Origin: Roseobacter sp. MED193
GTDB lineage: Bacteria; Pseudomonadota; Alphaproteobacteria; Rhodobacterales; Rhodobacteraceae
Direction: 5' to 3'
Assembly: GCF_000152965.1 (NCBI RefSeq)
Contig: NZ_CH902583.1
Coordinates: 3,725,694 to 3,789,693, forward strand
Length of the DNA: 64,000 bases
The position numbers were made by a program, and so were the translations under genes. The notes below the pieces were generated by a model. It was not told the origin of the DNA. It made no database searches and saw only the letters and a program-made list of their open reading frames with translations. Positions 47,420 through 55,423 of the stretch are shown in pieces. Numbering within the stretch: the stretch's first letter is position 1; the number at the start of each line of letters is the position of its first letter.

Positions 47420-47459
47420 GCGCTTTCCTTTCTATGACGAATCTCGCATTGTTTCTGCA

Positions 47460-47479
47460 ACTTAAAGCGAGGTTTAAGT
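47460..47479. promoter_or_regulatory. MerR-type operator
   Basis: ACTTAAA-GCGAGG-TTTAAGT is a perfect 7-bp inverted repeat with a six-base centre. Read on the minus strand, TTGACT (47477-47482) abuts it as a possible -35 box, so the dyad would lie in the long spacer, as MerR regulators require. It stops only four bases before the MerR start codon. Confidence 0.8.
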
Positions 47480-47483
47480 CAAT

Positions 47484-47894
47484 ATGTACCGGCTAGATAT
47501 TGCAGAGGTTGCTTCGCAAAGCGGATTGGCCCCATCGACTTTGCGCTACTATGAGAAGAGGGGGTTGATTACTTCAGACGGTCGCCGAGGGCTGCGTCGG
47601 GAATACGACGACAGCGTGTTGATGCGGCTGGCTTTGATTTCGCTTGGGCGTAGGGCAGGCTATTCTCTCGAAGAGATTAGAGCGCTGTTTCGACCGCAGG
47701 GTGGGAAATACGATCTCAATCGCCAAGAGCTGCGCAGCCAAGCGAATACCCTACGTAGGCAAGCGCAGGAACTCTGCGCAACTGCGGAACTGTTGGACCA
47801 CATCGCTGCCTGCACTGCCCCTTCCTACCTGGAGTGTCCGAGGTTTCAAGATATATTGAAAGACACCCTCAAGACCAAAGAGGGAAAGGCATAA
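47484..47894 (+). CDS. MerR family transcriptional regulator
   Basis: The 136-residue protein has the MerR helix-turn-helix and wing: MYRLDIAEVASQSGLAPSTL, RYYEKRGLI and GRRGLRREYDDSVLMRLALI, followed by a helical dimerisation region. It has two Cys near the C terminus (IAACTAPSYLECPRF); ligand or redox sensing is possible but unproven. It is divergent from the DUF2938 gene. Confidence 0.92.
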   Translation: MYRLDIAEVASQSGLAPSTLRYYEKRGLITSDGRRGLRREYDDSVLMRLALISLGRRAGYSLEEIRALFRPQGGKYDLNRQELRSQANTLRRQAQELCATAELLDHIAACTAPSYLECPRFQDILKDTLKTKEGKA

Positions 47895-47960
47895 GCTGGT
47901 TCGGCTTTGATGAAGGTCGAGGGGCGAAAGCCACTACTCGCGGCATCATCTATTGCAAAG

Positions 47961-47985
47961 AACAGGGCCAACTCAGGGCCCTGTT
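47961..47985. terminator. Bidirectional terminator between merR-type gene and dsbA-type gene
   Basis: AACAGGGCC (47961-47969) pairs with GGCCCTGTT (47977-47985). A T-rich run follows on the minus strand (TTCTTTGC). The two flanking genes are convergent. Confidence 0.7.
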
Positions 47986-48003
47986 CAATGGGAAGGCGCA
48001 ATA

Positions 48004-48774
48004 TCAGCTGTTTTCTTCGCGCTGTTCATCCACAATGATCTTCAATTGATCTGCAGGCAGATAGCCCCGTAGCAACTGATTGCCGAGTACAAAGGTCGGC
48101 GTGCCCGATATGGCCAGGTTCTGGGCCAGGGCGCGAGTGCGGCGTAGTTCATCGGTGACAGCCTCTGAATCCATCGCTTCCCAAATTGCATCCGCATCTA
48201 GAGACAGGCCATTGGCCAAGCGGCGCATGGTGACTTCGTTCAGTTCACTGGTCATCTCGATCAGGGCTTCGTGGACTTGCTTATAAGCGTCATTCCCAGC
48301 CACTTGTTTGGTGGCAACAGCAAAGCGAGAGGCGAACAGAGATGCTTCTCCCAAAATGGGGAATTCTTTTACAATAAGCCGGATATTGCCGTCGGCTTGC
48401 AATAGTTTGGCCACTTCGGGTGCCGCTTTGCGGCAGTACCCACAGCGGTAGTCCATAAATTCAACTAGAGTGATATCACCGTCTGGGTTGCCTCCGACCC
48501 AAGAGTACCCATCGTTGTGCAGCTCTTCCAGGTTGGCCGCAACCATGGCAACATCGCGGGTCGCCTCATCTGTTGCCTGCTGCTGTTCCAGCAGGTTGAC
48601 AGCTTCCAGTATGATTTCGGGGTTTTCCAGCAAATAGGCGCGTACTTCGGCGCCAAAGGCCGCGCGTTCTTCCGCGGTCATAGCGCCGAGATCAAAAGCC
48701 TGCGCCGGAAGGCCACCCAAGAAGAGCGCCGCTGCAGTTGCCATTCCTGTGGCCATGCGCGTAAGAGGTTTCAT
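48004..48774 (-). CDS. DsbA-like thiol:disulfide oxidoreductase
   Basis: The 256-residue exported protein has a signal peptide (MATGMATAAALFLGGLPAQA), a helical N-terminal region and a thioredoxin fold with the CxxC motif in MDYRCGYCRKAAPEVAKLL and the cis-Pro in AISGTPTFVLG. It belongs to the DsbA/Com1-like (ScsC-like) class and probably makes or isomerises periplasmic disulfides. Its start overlaps the preceding M48 stop (ATGA), so both are in one operon. Confidence 0.92.
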   Translation of the reverse strand: MKPLTRMATGMATAAALFLGGLPAQAFDLGAMTAEERAAFGAEVRAYLLENPEIILEAVNLLEQQQATDEATRDVAMVAANLEELHNDGYSWVGGNPDGDITLVEFMDYRCGYCRKAAPEVAKLLQADGNIRLIVKEFPILGEASLFASRFAVATKQVAGNDAYKQVHEALIEMTSELNEVTMRRLANGLSLDADAIWEAMDSEAVTDELRRTRALAQNLAISGTPTFVLGNQLLRGYLPADQLKIIVDEQREENS

Positions 48775-50123
48775 CGTCGTTTCCTTTTTTGAATTTGTTC
48801 ATAGGCCAGTAAAACATCCTGCGCACGACGCCAGGTGGTGGAACCACGTGGTAATAGCGCGACGGCGCGTTTTGCGTGAAGCCCTGCATCTTCGAAACGC
48901 CCAGAAAGGGCGTAGCGTTCGGCAGTCACCAAGGCCGCCATCCCGTTTTGACCGGTTTTGGCATAGGCCTGTGACATATCCCGCAGGACCAGCGCATTGC
49001 GAAAATCCAGATTGCGGGAGCGTTCCATTGTTTTTAGGGCGGCGCTTGGTGATCCTGCCGCCAGTTGGGCGCGTCCATAGCTGGCCAGGACCAATGAATC
49101 GGCGGGGGTCAGTTGAACTGCACGCGCGAAACTGTTCTTCGCTTCGCTCCAGTGTCGGTTTTCAAATAGGATCTGGCCCTTGAGGTCATGATAGAAGGCA
49201 TCTTTGGGGCGGATTGCCAGGGAGCCATTGATGGCACGCAGTGCCTGTTGCAGGTTACGCCGACGGTGATGGGCAATGGCTTCGCGCATCAGGCGAATGT
49301 CCCGGTGGGATTCTTCCTTGGCGCGGCGCAGGCTCCATTTTGGGGATCGTTTAAAGGCCGAAAGTTTCCCGCGAATACGGGCAAACCAATAGTCCGCTTC
49401 GGGGGCGGCAGCTGTGCCCCTGCCATGTGAGGCGACAAAGGCTTCGGCTGCGCGGATCCTATCGCGGCTCAAGGGATGAGAACGCATGTAAGGGTCTTGA
49501 TTGGCCAGGCTCAGCACTTCTTGGCCGGCGAAGATCCGGTGCAGATCAACCAATCCCTGCGGGTCGATGCCGGCCGCGATGAGAAAGCGGGCGGCAGCGC
49601 GATCAGCGGAGGATTCTTCGGCGCGGGTATGCGACAGAAAACCTCGCAGGGCGGAGGTCTGGGTTCCGATCGCGATCCCTCCAGCTGCCTCACTTGCGCC
49701 TGCAGCGGCAGCGATGGCGGCCAGGGCCAGGCCAAGCCCGACGGCGGTTCCAGCGGACTGCAGGTTCTGCTGCCGCCGGGCCAGATGCCCATTGGAAATA
49801 TGCGCGGCCTCATGGGCGATGACCGCCTGAAGCATTTCGGGACTGGTGACCTTTAAGATCAAGCCGTAGTTGATAAAAATTGTGCGACTATCCAAGACAA
49901 AGGCATTGAACTGTGAATCGTTCACGACCAAGACGCGCAGTCGTTTGGCATTGAGCCCTGCGGCCCGCAGTACGGGGGCGGCCAGCCTGGACAGGCCCTG
50001 TTCGATATCCGCATCTCGCAATAGCGTAATGGTCGCCGCCTGCACACAGGTGGCGGTATAGACGAGCAGGCAAAACACCACAGCCGGGATTGACGCCAGC
50101 CGAGAGAAGCGGTCAAAAGTCAT
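48771..50123 (-). CDS. M48 family metalloprotease with TPR repeats (BepA-like)
   Basis: The protein has a signal peptide (VVFCLLVYTATCVQA), a zinc site AVIAHEAAHISNGHLARRQ (HExxH) with a downstream acidic ligand region (RAEESSADRAAARFL), and C-terminal TPR-like helices (ALRAINGSLAIRPKDAFYHD, SFARAVQLTPADSLVL). It is probably a periplasmic quality-control protease. The start could be ATG 50123 or 50144; 50123 gives the better signal peptide. The ATG at 50123 abuts that of the divergent aminotransferase frame. Confidence 0.9.
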   Translation of the reverse strand: MTFDRFSRLASIPAVVFCLLVYTATCVQAATITLLRDADIEQGLSRLAAPVLRAAGLNAKRLRVLVVNDSQFNAFVLDSRTIFINYGLILKVTSPEMLQAVIAHEAAHISNGHLARRQQNLQSAGTAVGLGLALAAIAAAAGASEAAGGIAIGTQTSALRGFLSHTRAEESSADRAAARFLIAAGIDPQGLVDLHRIFAGQEVLSLANQDPYMRSHPLSRDRIRAAEAFVASHGRGTAAAPEADYWFARIRGKLSAFKRSPKWSLRRAKEESHRDIRLMREAIAHHRRRNLQQALRAINGSLAIRPKDAFYHDLKGQILFENRHWSEAKNSFARAVQLTPADSLVLASYGRAQLAAGSPSAALKTMERSRNLDFRNALVLRDMSQAYAKTGQNGMAALVTAERYALSGRFEDAGLHAKRAVALLPRGSTTWRRAQDVLLAYEQIQKRKRR

Positions 50124-50145
50124 GCGCGCACCATGGGAGATCATT

Positions 50146-51291
50146 ATGCGAAACTCAAGCAGATCAAACGTCGATCCCTTCATTGTGATGGATGTGATGG
50201 AGGCGGCTCGCCAGGCGGAAGAGCAGGGACGTCACATTATCCATATGGAAGTGGGCCAGCCTTCAACGGGGGCACCGATGGCGGCGCGGCGGGCTTTGTC
50301 GGATGCGCTGGAGGACAATAGTCTGGGTTATACAGTTGCCCTAGGCTTGCCTGCGCTGCGACAGGGGATCGCGCGGCTTTATGGTGAATGGTATAATGTG
50401 GATCTAAACCCGGACCGGGTGGTGGTCACTCCTGGGTCTTCTGGCGCCTTTCTGCTGGGGTTTACGGCCTTGTTCGACAGCGGCGACCGCGTTGGCATTG
50501 GGGCACCGGGCTATCCCTCATATCGTCAGATCCTGTCTGCATTGGGCTTGACACCTGTTGATATCGAGACCGCGCCGGAAAACCGGTTGCAACCTGTGGC
50601 GTCAGACCTAGAGGGGTTGGATCTCGCTGGGCTGATGGTTGCATCACCAGGGAACCCCACGGGAACGATGCTTGACCGTGCAGCAATGGGGCAGCTCATA
50701 GATGCGGCCAAGGCGCAAAATGCTTCTTTTATTTCTGATGAGATTTACCACGGTCTGGAATATGAAGCTAAGGCGGTGACCGCCTTGGAGCTCACCGATG
50801 AGTGCTATGTGATCAACTCCTTCTCCAAGTTCTTTTCCATGACCGGCTGGCGGGTGGGCTGGATGGTGGTTCCCGAAGATCACGTGCGCGTCATCGAGCG
50901 GCTGGCGCAAAACATGTTCATCTGCGCGCCGCATGCCAGTCAGATTGCAGCCCTAGCCGCGCTTGATTGCCAAGATGAGATGCGCGAGAATCTCGCCGTT
51001 TATGCGCGCAACCGGCAATTGATGCTGGAAGGGTTGGTCGCGGCTGGTTTTGACAAAATCGCGCCACCTGATGGTGCCTTTTATGTCTACGCGGATGTCT
51101 CTGACCTGACCACCGACAGCCGGAGTTTTGCAGCAGAAATTCTTGAGAAGGCGGGCGTTGCCGTGACGCCGGGGCTGGATTTTGACCCCAAACGTGGCGC
51201 GACGACGCTCCGGTTTTCCTACGCGCGAGGGACTGCAGATATTGAAGAAGGCCTGTCACGGCTAAAGCAGTTTATGGCGGCGCGGGGCTGA
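50146..51291 (+). CDS. Pyridoxal-phosphate aminotransferase class I/II
   Basis: The 381-residue fold-type I enzyme has HMEVGQPSTGAP, VVVTPGSSGAFLLGF, VASPGNPTGTMLD, SDEIYHGLEYE and the PLP Lys in NSFSKFFSMTGWRVGWMV. Substrate cannot be assigned; the family includes aspartate- and alanine-type enzymes. An ATG at 50122 is also in frame, but the ATG at 50146 has GGGAGA at good distance. Confidence 0.92.
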   Translation: MRNSSRSNVDPFIVMDVMEAARQAEEQGRHIIHMEVGQPSTGAPMAARRALSDALEDNSLGYTVALGLPALRQGIARLYGEWYNVDLNPDRVVVTPGSSGAFLLGFTALFDSGDRVGIGAPGYPSYRQILSALGLTPVDIETAPENRLQPVASDLEGLDLAGLMVASPGNPTGTMLDRAAMGQLIDAAKAQNASFISDEIYHGLEYEAKAVTALELTDECYVINSFSKFFSMTGWRVGWMVVPEDHVRVIERLAQNMFICAPHASQIAALAALDCQDEMRENLAVYARNRQLMLEGLVAAGFDKIAPPDGAFYVYADVSDLTTDSRSFAAEILEKAGVAVTPGLDFDPKRGATTLRFSYARGTADIEEGLSRLKQFMAARG

Positions 51292-51398
51292 AAGCACTGA
51301 TTTGGGGCGAACGGGGTTTCTCCCTGTTTGATATCTTGCCCTCGTGATGGCTAAAGTAGCCGCAAGGCCGAAAGAAAAGAGCAAGGCAGGGGCAGGAC

Positions 51399-52634
51399 AT
51401 GGGCAAGTTACACGCAGCGATGGCGGCCTTGTGGCTGGGAGGGCTCAGCCTCATGGGCTCGTTGGCCTCTGGGCAGGAGTTTAGTGGCCTTGCCAGGATT
51501 ACCAGCGAGATCTCTCAGGTTCGAGATACAGGTCGGGGTGCTGCGATCCAGCTTGGGCTTAGCCAAGGCGTGCCCTACCGGTTGTTCACGCTTGATGAGC
51601 CCGCGCGGCTGGTGCTTGACTTTCAGGAGGTCGACTGGACTGGGCTCAACGCGGATGAGTTCTTGACCGGTGAAGCCATTACGTCAGTCCAATTTGGCAC
51701 CTATGTCCCTGGCTGGTCCCGTATGGTTCTGGAGCTCTCCGGCCCTATGGCGGTTGGGGCGGCGGAACTTGATGTGGACCCGGTAACTGCGGCAGCGGTG
51801 CTCACCTTGGCCCTGGCACCCAGCACGCCCGAAGACTTTGCCAGGGGGGCTGGTGCGCCACAGGATGAGCGCTGGGATTTGCCAGCCCCGCAGGCTTTGG
51901 ATGTGGTGCCACCGCGGGATGAAAACGCGCCGCTCTTGGTGGTTTTGGATCCGGGGCATGGCGGCATTGATCCAGGTGCCAAGGCAGAAGGCGGCGTGGT
52001 TGAGAAAGATTTGATGTTACAGTTTGCGCTGGAACTGGGCGAAATCCTCGTGCGGTCCGGTCAGTTTGATGTGCAGGTCACGCGCGATGGCGACTACTTT
52101 GTCTCCTTGGAGCGTCGCACCGCATTGGCGCACCAGGCCGGGGCTGATCTGTTTATCTCTTTGCATGCGGATTCGCTGACACAGGGCCACGCACATGGCT
52201 CAACGGTCTATATTCTGTCGGAAGAGGCTTCTGATGCGGCCTCGGCCAGCCTGGCAGAGCGCCACGATCGGGCAGACCTTCTGTCTGGCACCGATCTGAG
52301 CCATACGGATGATCTGGTGGCTGGGGTGATGCTTGATCTGGCGCGGCAGGAAACTCAACCACGCAGCGTCGCCTTGGCGCAGGCCCTGGTTGCAGGGCTG
52401 AAGCAACAGGGTGGGCCGGTTAATCGTAAGCCTTTGCGATCCGCAGGGTTCTCTGTGTTGAAATCTGCAGATATCCCATCAGTTTTGGTTGAAATCGGCT
52501 TTTTATCCAGCGCCCGGGATCTGGCCAACTTGCAAAACCCTGAATGGCGGCGCCAAACGGCGACAGCTATGCTGAAAGGTCTGATTGACTGGCGCATCGA
52601 AGACGAGGCGCGTCGCGCCCTGGTGCGCCAATAA
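51399..52634 (+). CDS. amiC: N-acetylmuramoyl-L-alanine amidase with AMIN domain
   Basis: The 411-residue exported protein has a signal peptide, an AMIN domain (about 30-150: YRLFTLDEPARLVLDFQEV) that targets the septum, and a C-terminal Amidase_3 domain with zinc ligands in LDPGHGGIDPGA, GVVEKDLML, FISLHADS and the catalytic Glu in SVLVEIGFLSS. It splits daughter-cell peptidoglycan. It precedes mrcA, also a cell-wall gene. Confidence 0.94.
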   Translation: MGKLHAAMAALWLGGLSLMGSLASGQEFSGLARITSEISQVRDTGRGAAIQLGLSQGVPYRLFTLDEPARLVLDFQEVDWTGLNADEFLTGEAITSVQFGTYVPGWSRMVLELSGPMAVGAAELDVDPVTAAAVLTLALAPSTPEDFARGAGAPQDERWDLPAPQALDVVPPRDENAPLLVVLDPGHGGIDPGAKAEGGVVEKDLMLQFALELGEILVRSGQFDVQVTRDGDYFVSLERRTALAHQAGADLFISLHADSLTQGHAHGSTVYILSEEASDAASASLAERHDRADLLSGTDLSHTDDLVAGVMLDLARQETQPRSVALAQALVAGLKQQGGPVNRKPLRSAGFSVLKSADIPSVLVEIGFLSSARDLANLQNPEWRRQTATAMLKGLIDWRIEDEARRALVRQ

Positions 52635-52658
52635 CCAGACAGCGCTTTCGCCAAATAG

Positions 52659-52678
52659 AGCCCTTTCAATGAAGGGCT
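52659..52678 (+). terminator. Hairpin between amiC and mrcA
   Basis: AGCCCTT-tcaatg-AAGGGCT is a perfect seven-pair hairpin 24 bp after the amiC stop, without a T-tract. It may end or stabilise the amiC message. Confidence 0.45.
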
Positions 52679-52851
52679 TAATCTGTGAGCGCTATACCGG
52701 CGATCACCGGATTCGGAGGGCACTGGCAGGGACTGATGATGCGCAACGGGGTGATTTTCCCCCTTTAGCGGCATCTTTCCGCTGTTTCCGCTTTTGACCC
52801 CAGGCCATTGCCCTCCTATATAGGCGGCACCCCGCGTGAAAGGCAGCATCC

Positions 52852-55356
52852 GTGCTCAGGTTTATTCTATCCTTCTTTGGTTCTATTTTCAGCACCATTA
52901 CCCTTGGTATTGGTATGGTGGCGCTGACTCTTGGGGCGATTTTCTGGATCTATGGGCGCGATCTCCCCAGCCATGAATCCCTGTCGCAGTATCAGCCCCC
53001 AACCATCAGCCGGATCTATTCCGGCGAGGGGCGGATGATTGATGAATTTGCCAAGGAACGGCGCCTGTTCACACCGTCGTCTGACATTCCCGACCTGGTG
53101 AAACAGGCCTTCATCTCGGCGGAGGATAAGAACTTTTATTCCCACAAGGGCTACGACGCCCGAGGCATTGCGGCCGCAGCGGTTGAGGCTGTGCGCTCGC
53201 GTGGGGGCAACGTACGGGGGGCCTCGACGATCACTCAGCAGGTTATGAAAAACTTCCTGCTGTCCGGTGATCGTAAAGCGGCACGCAAAATCAAGGAGAT
53301 CATCCTCGCCACACGGCTTGAGGAAACTCTGGATAAAGATCAGATCCTTGAGTTGTATCTCAACGAGATTTTCCTAGGCCAGAACTCCTACGGGGTGACG
53401 GCTGCGGCGCAGACCTATTTCAACAAAACCCTGGGCGAGCTGGCGCCACATGAGGCGGCAACCCTTGCTTCGATGCCCAAGGCTCCTTCGGATTTCCATC
53501 CGGTCCGCCGTAAGGAGCGTCTGACGGAACGGCGCGACTATGTGCTGCGCGAGATGTTTGAAAACGGCTATATCTCTGAGGCTGTCTATAAGGTCGAGGT
53601 GCAACAGCCGCTTCGCTCCGTTCAAAATGGCGATTTTGAGAGTTTCCGCACGGCGCTGCCGCCACGTGACTATTTCTCTGATGAGATCCGCCGCCAGCTG
53701 TCCGAAGACTTTGGCGAGGGAGAGTTCTTTACTGGGGGCCTGTCGGTGCGGGCGACCATTGACGCTGAGATGCAGACAGAGGCTGCCGATGCGCTGCGCA
53801 CGGGGTTGCAGAAATATGACCGCTCTCGTGGGATTTGGATCGGGACCGGCGTCGCCCTGGAAGAGGCGGTGTTGGCGGATGAAGCCAGTTGGCGAGAGGC
53901 GCTCGCCGAGGCCGAAGTGTCCCGCGATATTACCCTGGGCGGCAAGTGGTATCCGGCGGTTGCGCTGGAGGTTGGCGACAAAAACCTTGTTGTAGGCGTT
54001 GAGGGGCAGACGGGCACGGGACAGGTGCCGCGCGATGACATCAAATGGATGAAGGGCAGCTTTAAGGACAATATCACTCGTGGCGATGTGGTTCATGTGC
54101 GTGCGGTCAAGGCAGATGACGGCAGTATCCGGCACTGGTCCCTGCGTCAGGTGCCTGAGGTTCAGGGCGGTTTTGTTGCGATGGATGTAAACACAGGCCG
54201 GGTTCTGGCGATGCAGGGCGGTTTTTCCTATCAGCACTCGGTGTTTAACCGCGCTACTCAGGCGCAGCGCCAGCCTGGGTCCAGTTTTAAGCCCTTTGTC
54301 TATGCTGCAGCGCTGGACAGTGGCTATAGCCCTGCAACCATCGTCATTGACGCGCCAATCGAGATCAACACACCGCAGGGGTTGTGGCGGCCCAAGAACT
54401 CGTCGAACAAGTTCTATGGTCCAACGCCATTGCGCACAGGGATCGAGCAGTCGCGGAACTTGATGACCATTCGTCTGGCGCAGGAAGTTGGCATGCCTGT
54501 TGTCGCCGGCTATGCGGAACGTTTTGGTGTTTACAACAACATGGGCGCTTTTCTGGCCAACTCGTTGGGGGCAGAGGAAACCACGCTGTACAAGATGGTG
54601 GCAGCCTATGCGATGTTTGCCAATGGCGGCCAGCGGGTGCAGCCAACCCTGGTCGACCGGGTTCAGGACCGCTATGGCCGGACAATCTACCGGCATGATG
54701 ATCGCGACTGTGTGGATTGTTCCGCGCCGGGGTTGCCAGCTGGGCGGTCGCCCCGCATTGATTCCAACCGCGAGCAGGTGATGGATCCGATCACTGCCTA
54801 TCAGCTCAGCTCGATGATGAAGGGCGTGGTGGATCGCGGGACTGCCTCTAGCGTGATCAACTTACCGGTTCCGACGGCGGGCAAGACCGGGACAACGAAT
54901 GATTCCCGCGATGTCTGGTTCGTGGGCTTCACCTCCAATATCGTCGCTGGTTGCTACATGGGTTTTGATCAGCCGCGCCCGATGGGGCGGGGGGCCTATG
55001 GTGGTACGATGTGCGGGCCAGTGTTCCAGCAATTCATGAAGGTGGCCACCGAGAAATTCGGCGGCGGACCATTCGAGGTGCCGGAGGGCGGTCATTTTAT
55101 CAAGATCGACCGCTACACGGGCGCCCGCCTGCCTGACAGCGCTTCGGGGGCCTATGTGGTGGCTGAGTATTTCCGCGATGGCGCTGAACCCATCTTTGGT
55201 CTTGCCTTTGATGGCGGTTTTGCAATGGGCTCAGATCTGCCGCTGCTGGAAGAGGTGCAGCAATCGGGGCGTCAGGTCACAACCTCGAGCGGAGGCACTG
55301 CGGTTCTGGGGCCAAAGGCAACCTTTGGCACGGTGACCTCTGGCGGTCAGTATTAG
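52852..55356 (+). CDS. mrcA: Penicillin-binding protein 1A
   Basis: The bifunctional class A PBP polymerises and cross-links peptidoglycan. The 834-residue protein has an N-terminal membrane anchor, a GT51 domain (about 60-235: AFISAEDKNFYSHKGYDARG, GGNVRGASTITQQVMKN, LELYLNEIFLGQNSYGV), an OB-like insert and a transpeptidase with SxxK in QRQPGSSFKPFVYAAALD, SRN in EQSRNLM and KTG in AGKTGTTNDSRDVWF. The start is GTG. It is followed by prfB in many alphaproteobacteria; here another gene intervenes. Confidence 0.96.
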   Translation: MLRFILSFFGSIFSTITLGIGMVALTLGAIFWIYGRDLPSHESLSQYQPPTISRIYSGEGRMIDEFAKERRLFTPSSDIPDLVKQAFISAEDKNFYSHKGYDARGIAAAAVEAVRSRGGNVRGASTITQQVMKNFLLSGDRKAARKIKEIILATRLEETLDKDQILELYLNEIFLGQNSYGVTAAAQTYFNKTLGELAPHEAATLASMPKAPSDFHPVRRKERLTERRDYVLREMFENGYISEAVYKVEVQQPLRSVQNGDFESFRTALPPRDYFSDEIRRQLSEDFGEGEFFTGGLSVRATIDAEMQTEAADALRTGLQKYDRSRGIWIGTGVALEEAVLADEASWREALAEAEVSRDITLGGKWYPAVALEVGDKNLVVGVEGQTGTGQVPRDDIKWMKGSFKDNITRGDVVHVRAVKADDGSIRHWSLRQVPEVQGGFVAMDVNTGRVLAMQGGFSYQHSVFNRATQAQRQPGSSFKPFVYAAALDSGYSPATIVIDAPIEINTPQGLWRPKNSSNKFYGPTPLRTGIEQSRNLMTIRLAQEVGMPVVAGYAERFGVYNNMGAFLANSLGAEETTLYKMVAAYAMFANGGQRVQPTLVDRVQDRYGRTIYRHDDRDCVDCSAPGLPAGRSPRIDSNREQVMDPITAYQLSSMMKGVVDRGTASSVINLPVPTAGKTGTTNDSRDVWFVGFTSNIVAGCYMGFDQPRPMGRGAYGGTMCGPVFQQFMKVATEKFGGGPFEVPEGGHFIKIDRYTGARLPDSASGAYVVAEYFRDGAEPIFGLAFDGGFAMGSDLPLLEEVQQSGRQVTTSSGGTAVLGPKATFGTVTSGGQY

Positions 55357-55423
55357 AACGCGCGCGCCATAATCACCTCAGACCACTTGGCCAGATGCAA
55401 CCCTGTGGTTTGCGCCTGCCGTC

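Noticed and set aside
53374-54696. A 440-codon open frame on the minus strand inside mrcA
   Set aside because: It is antisense to the highly conserved PBP1A transpeptidase region and shows no domain or ribosome-binding site.
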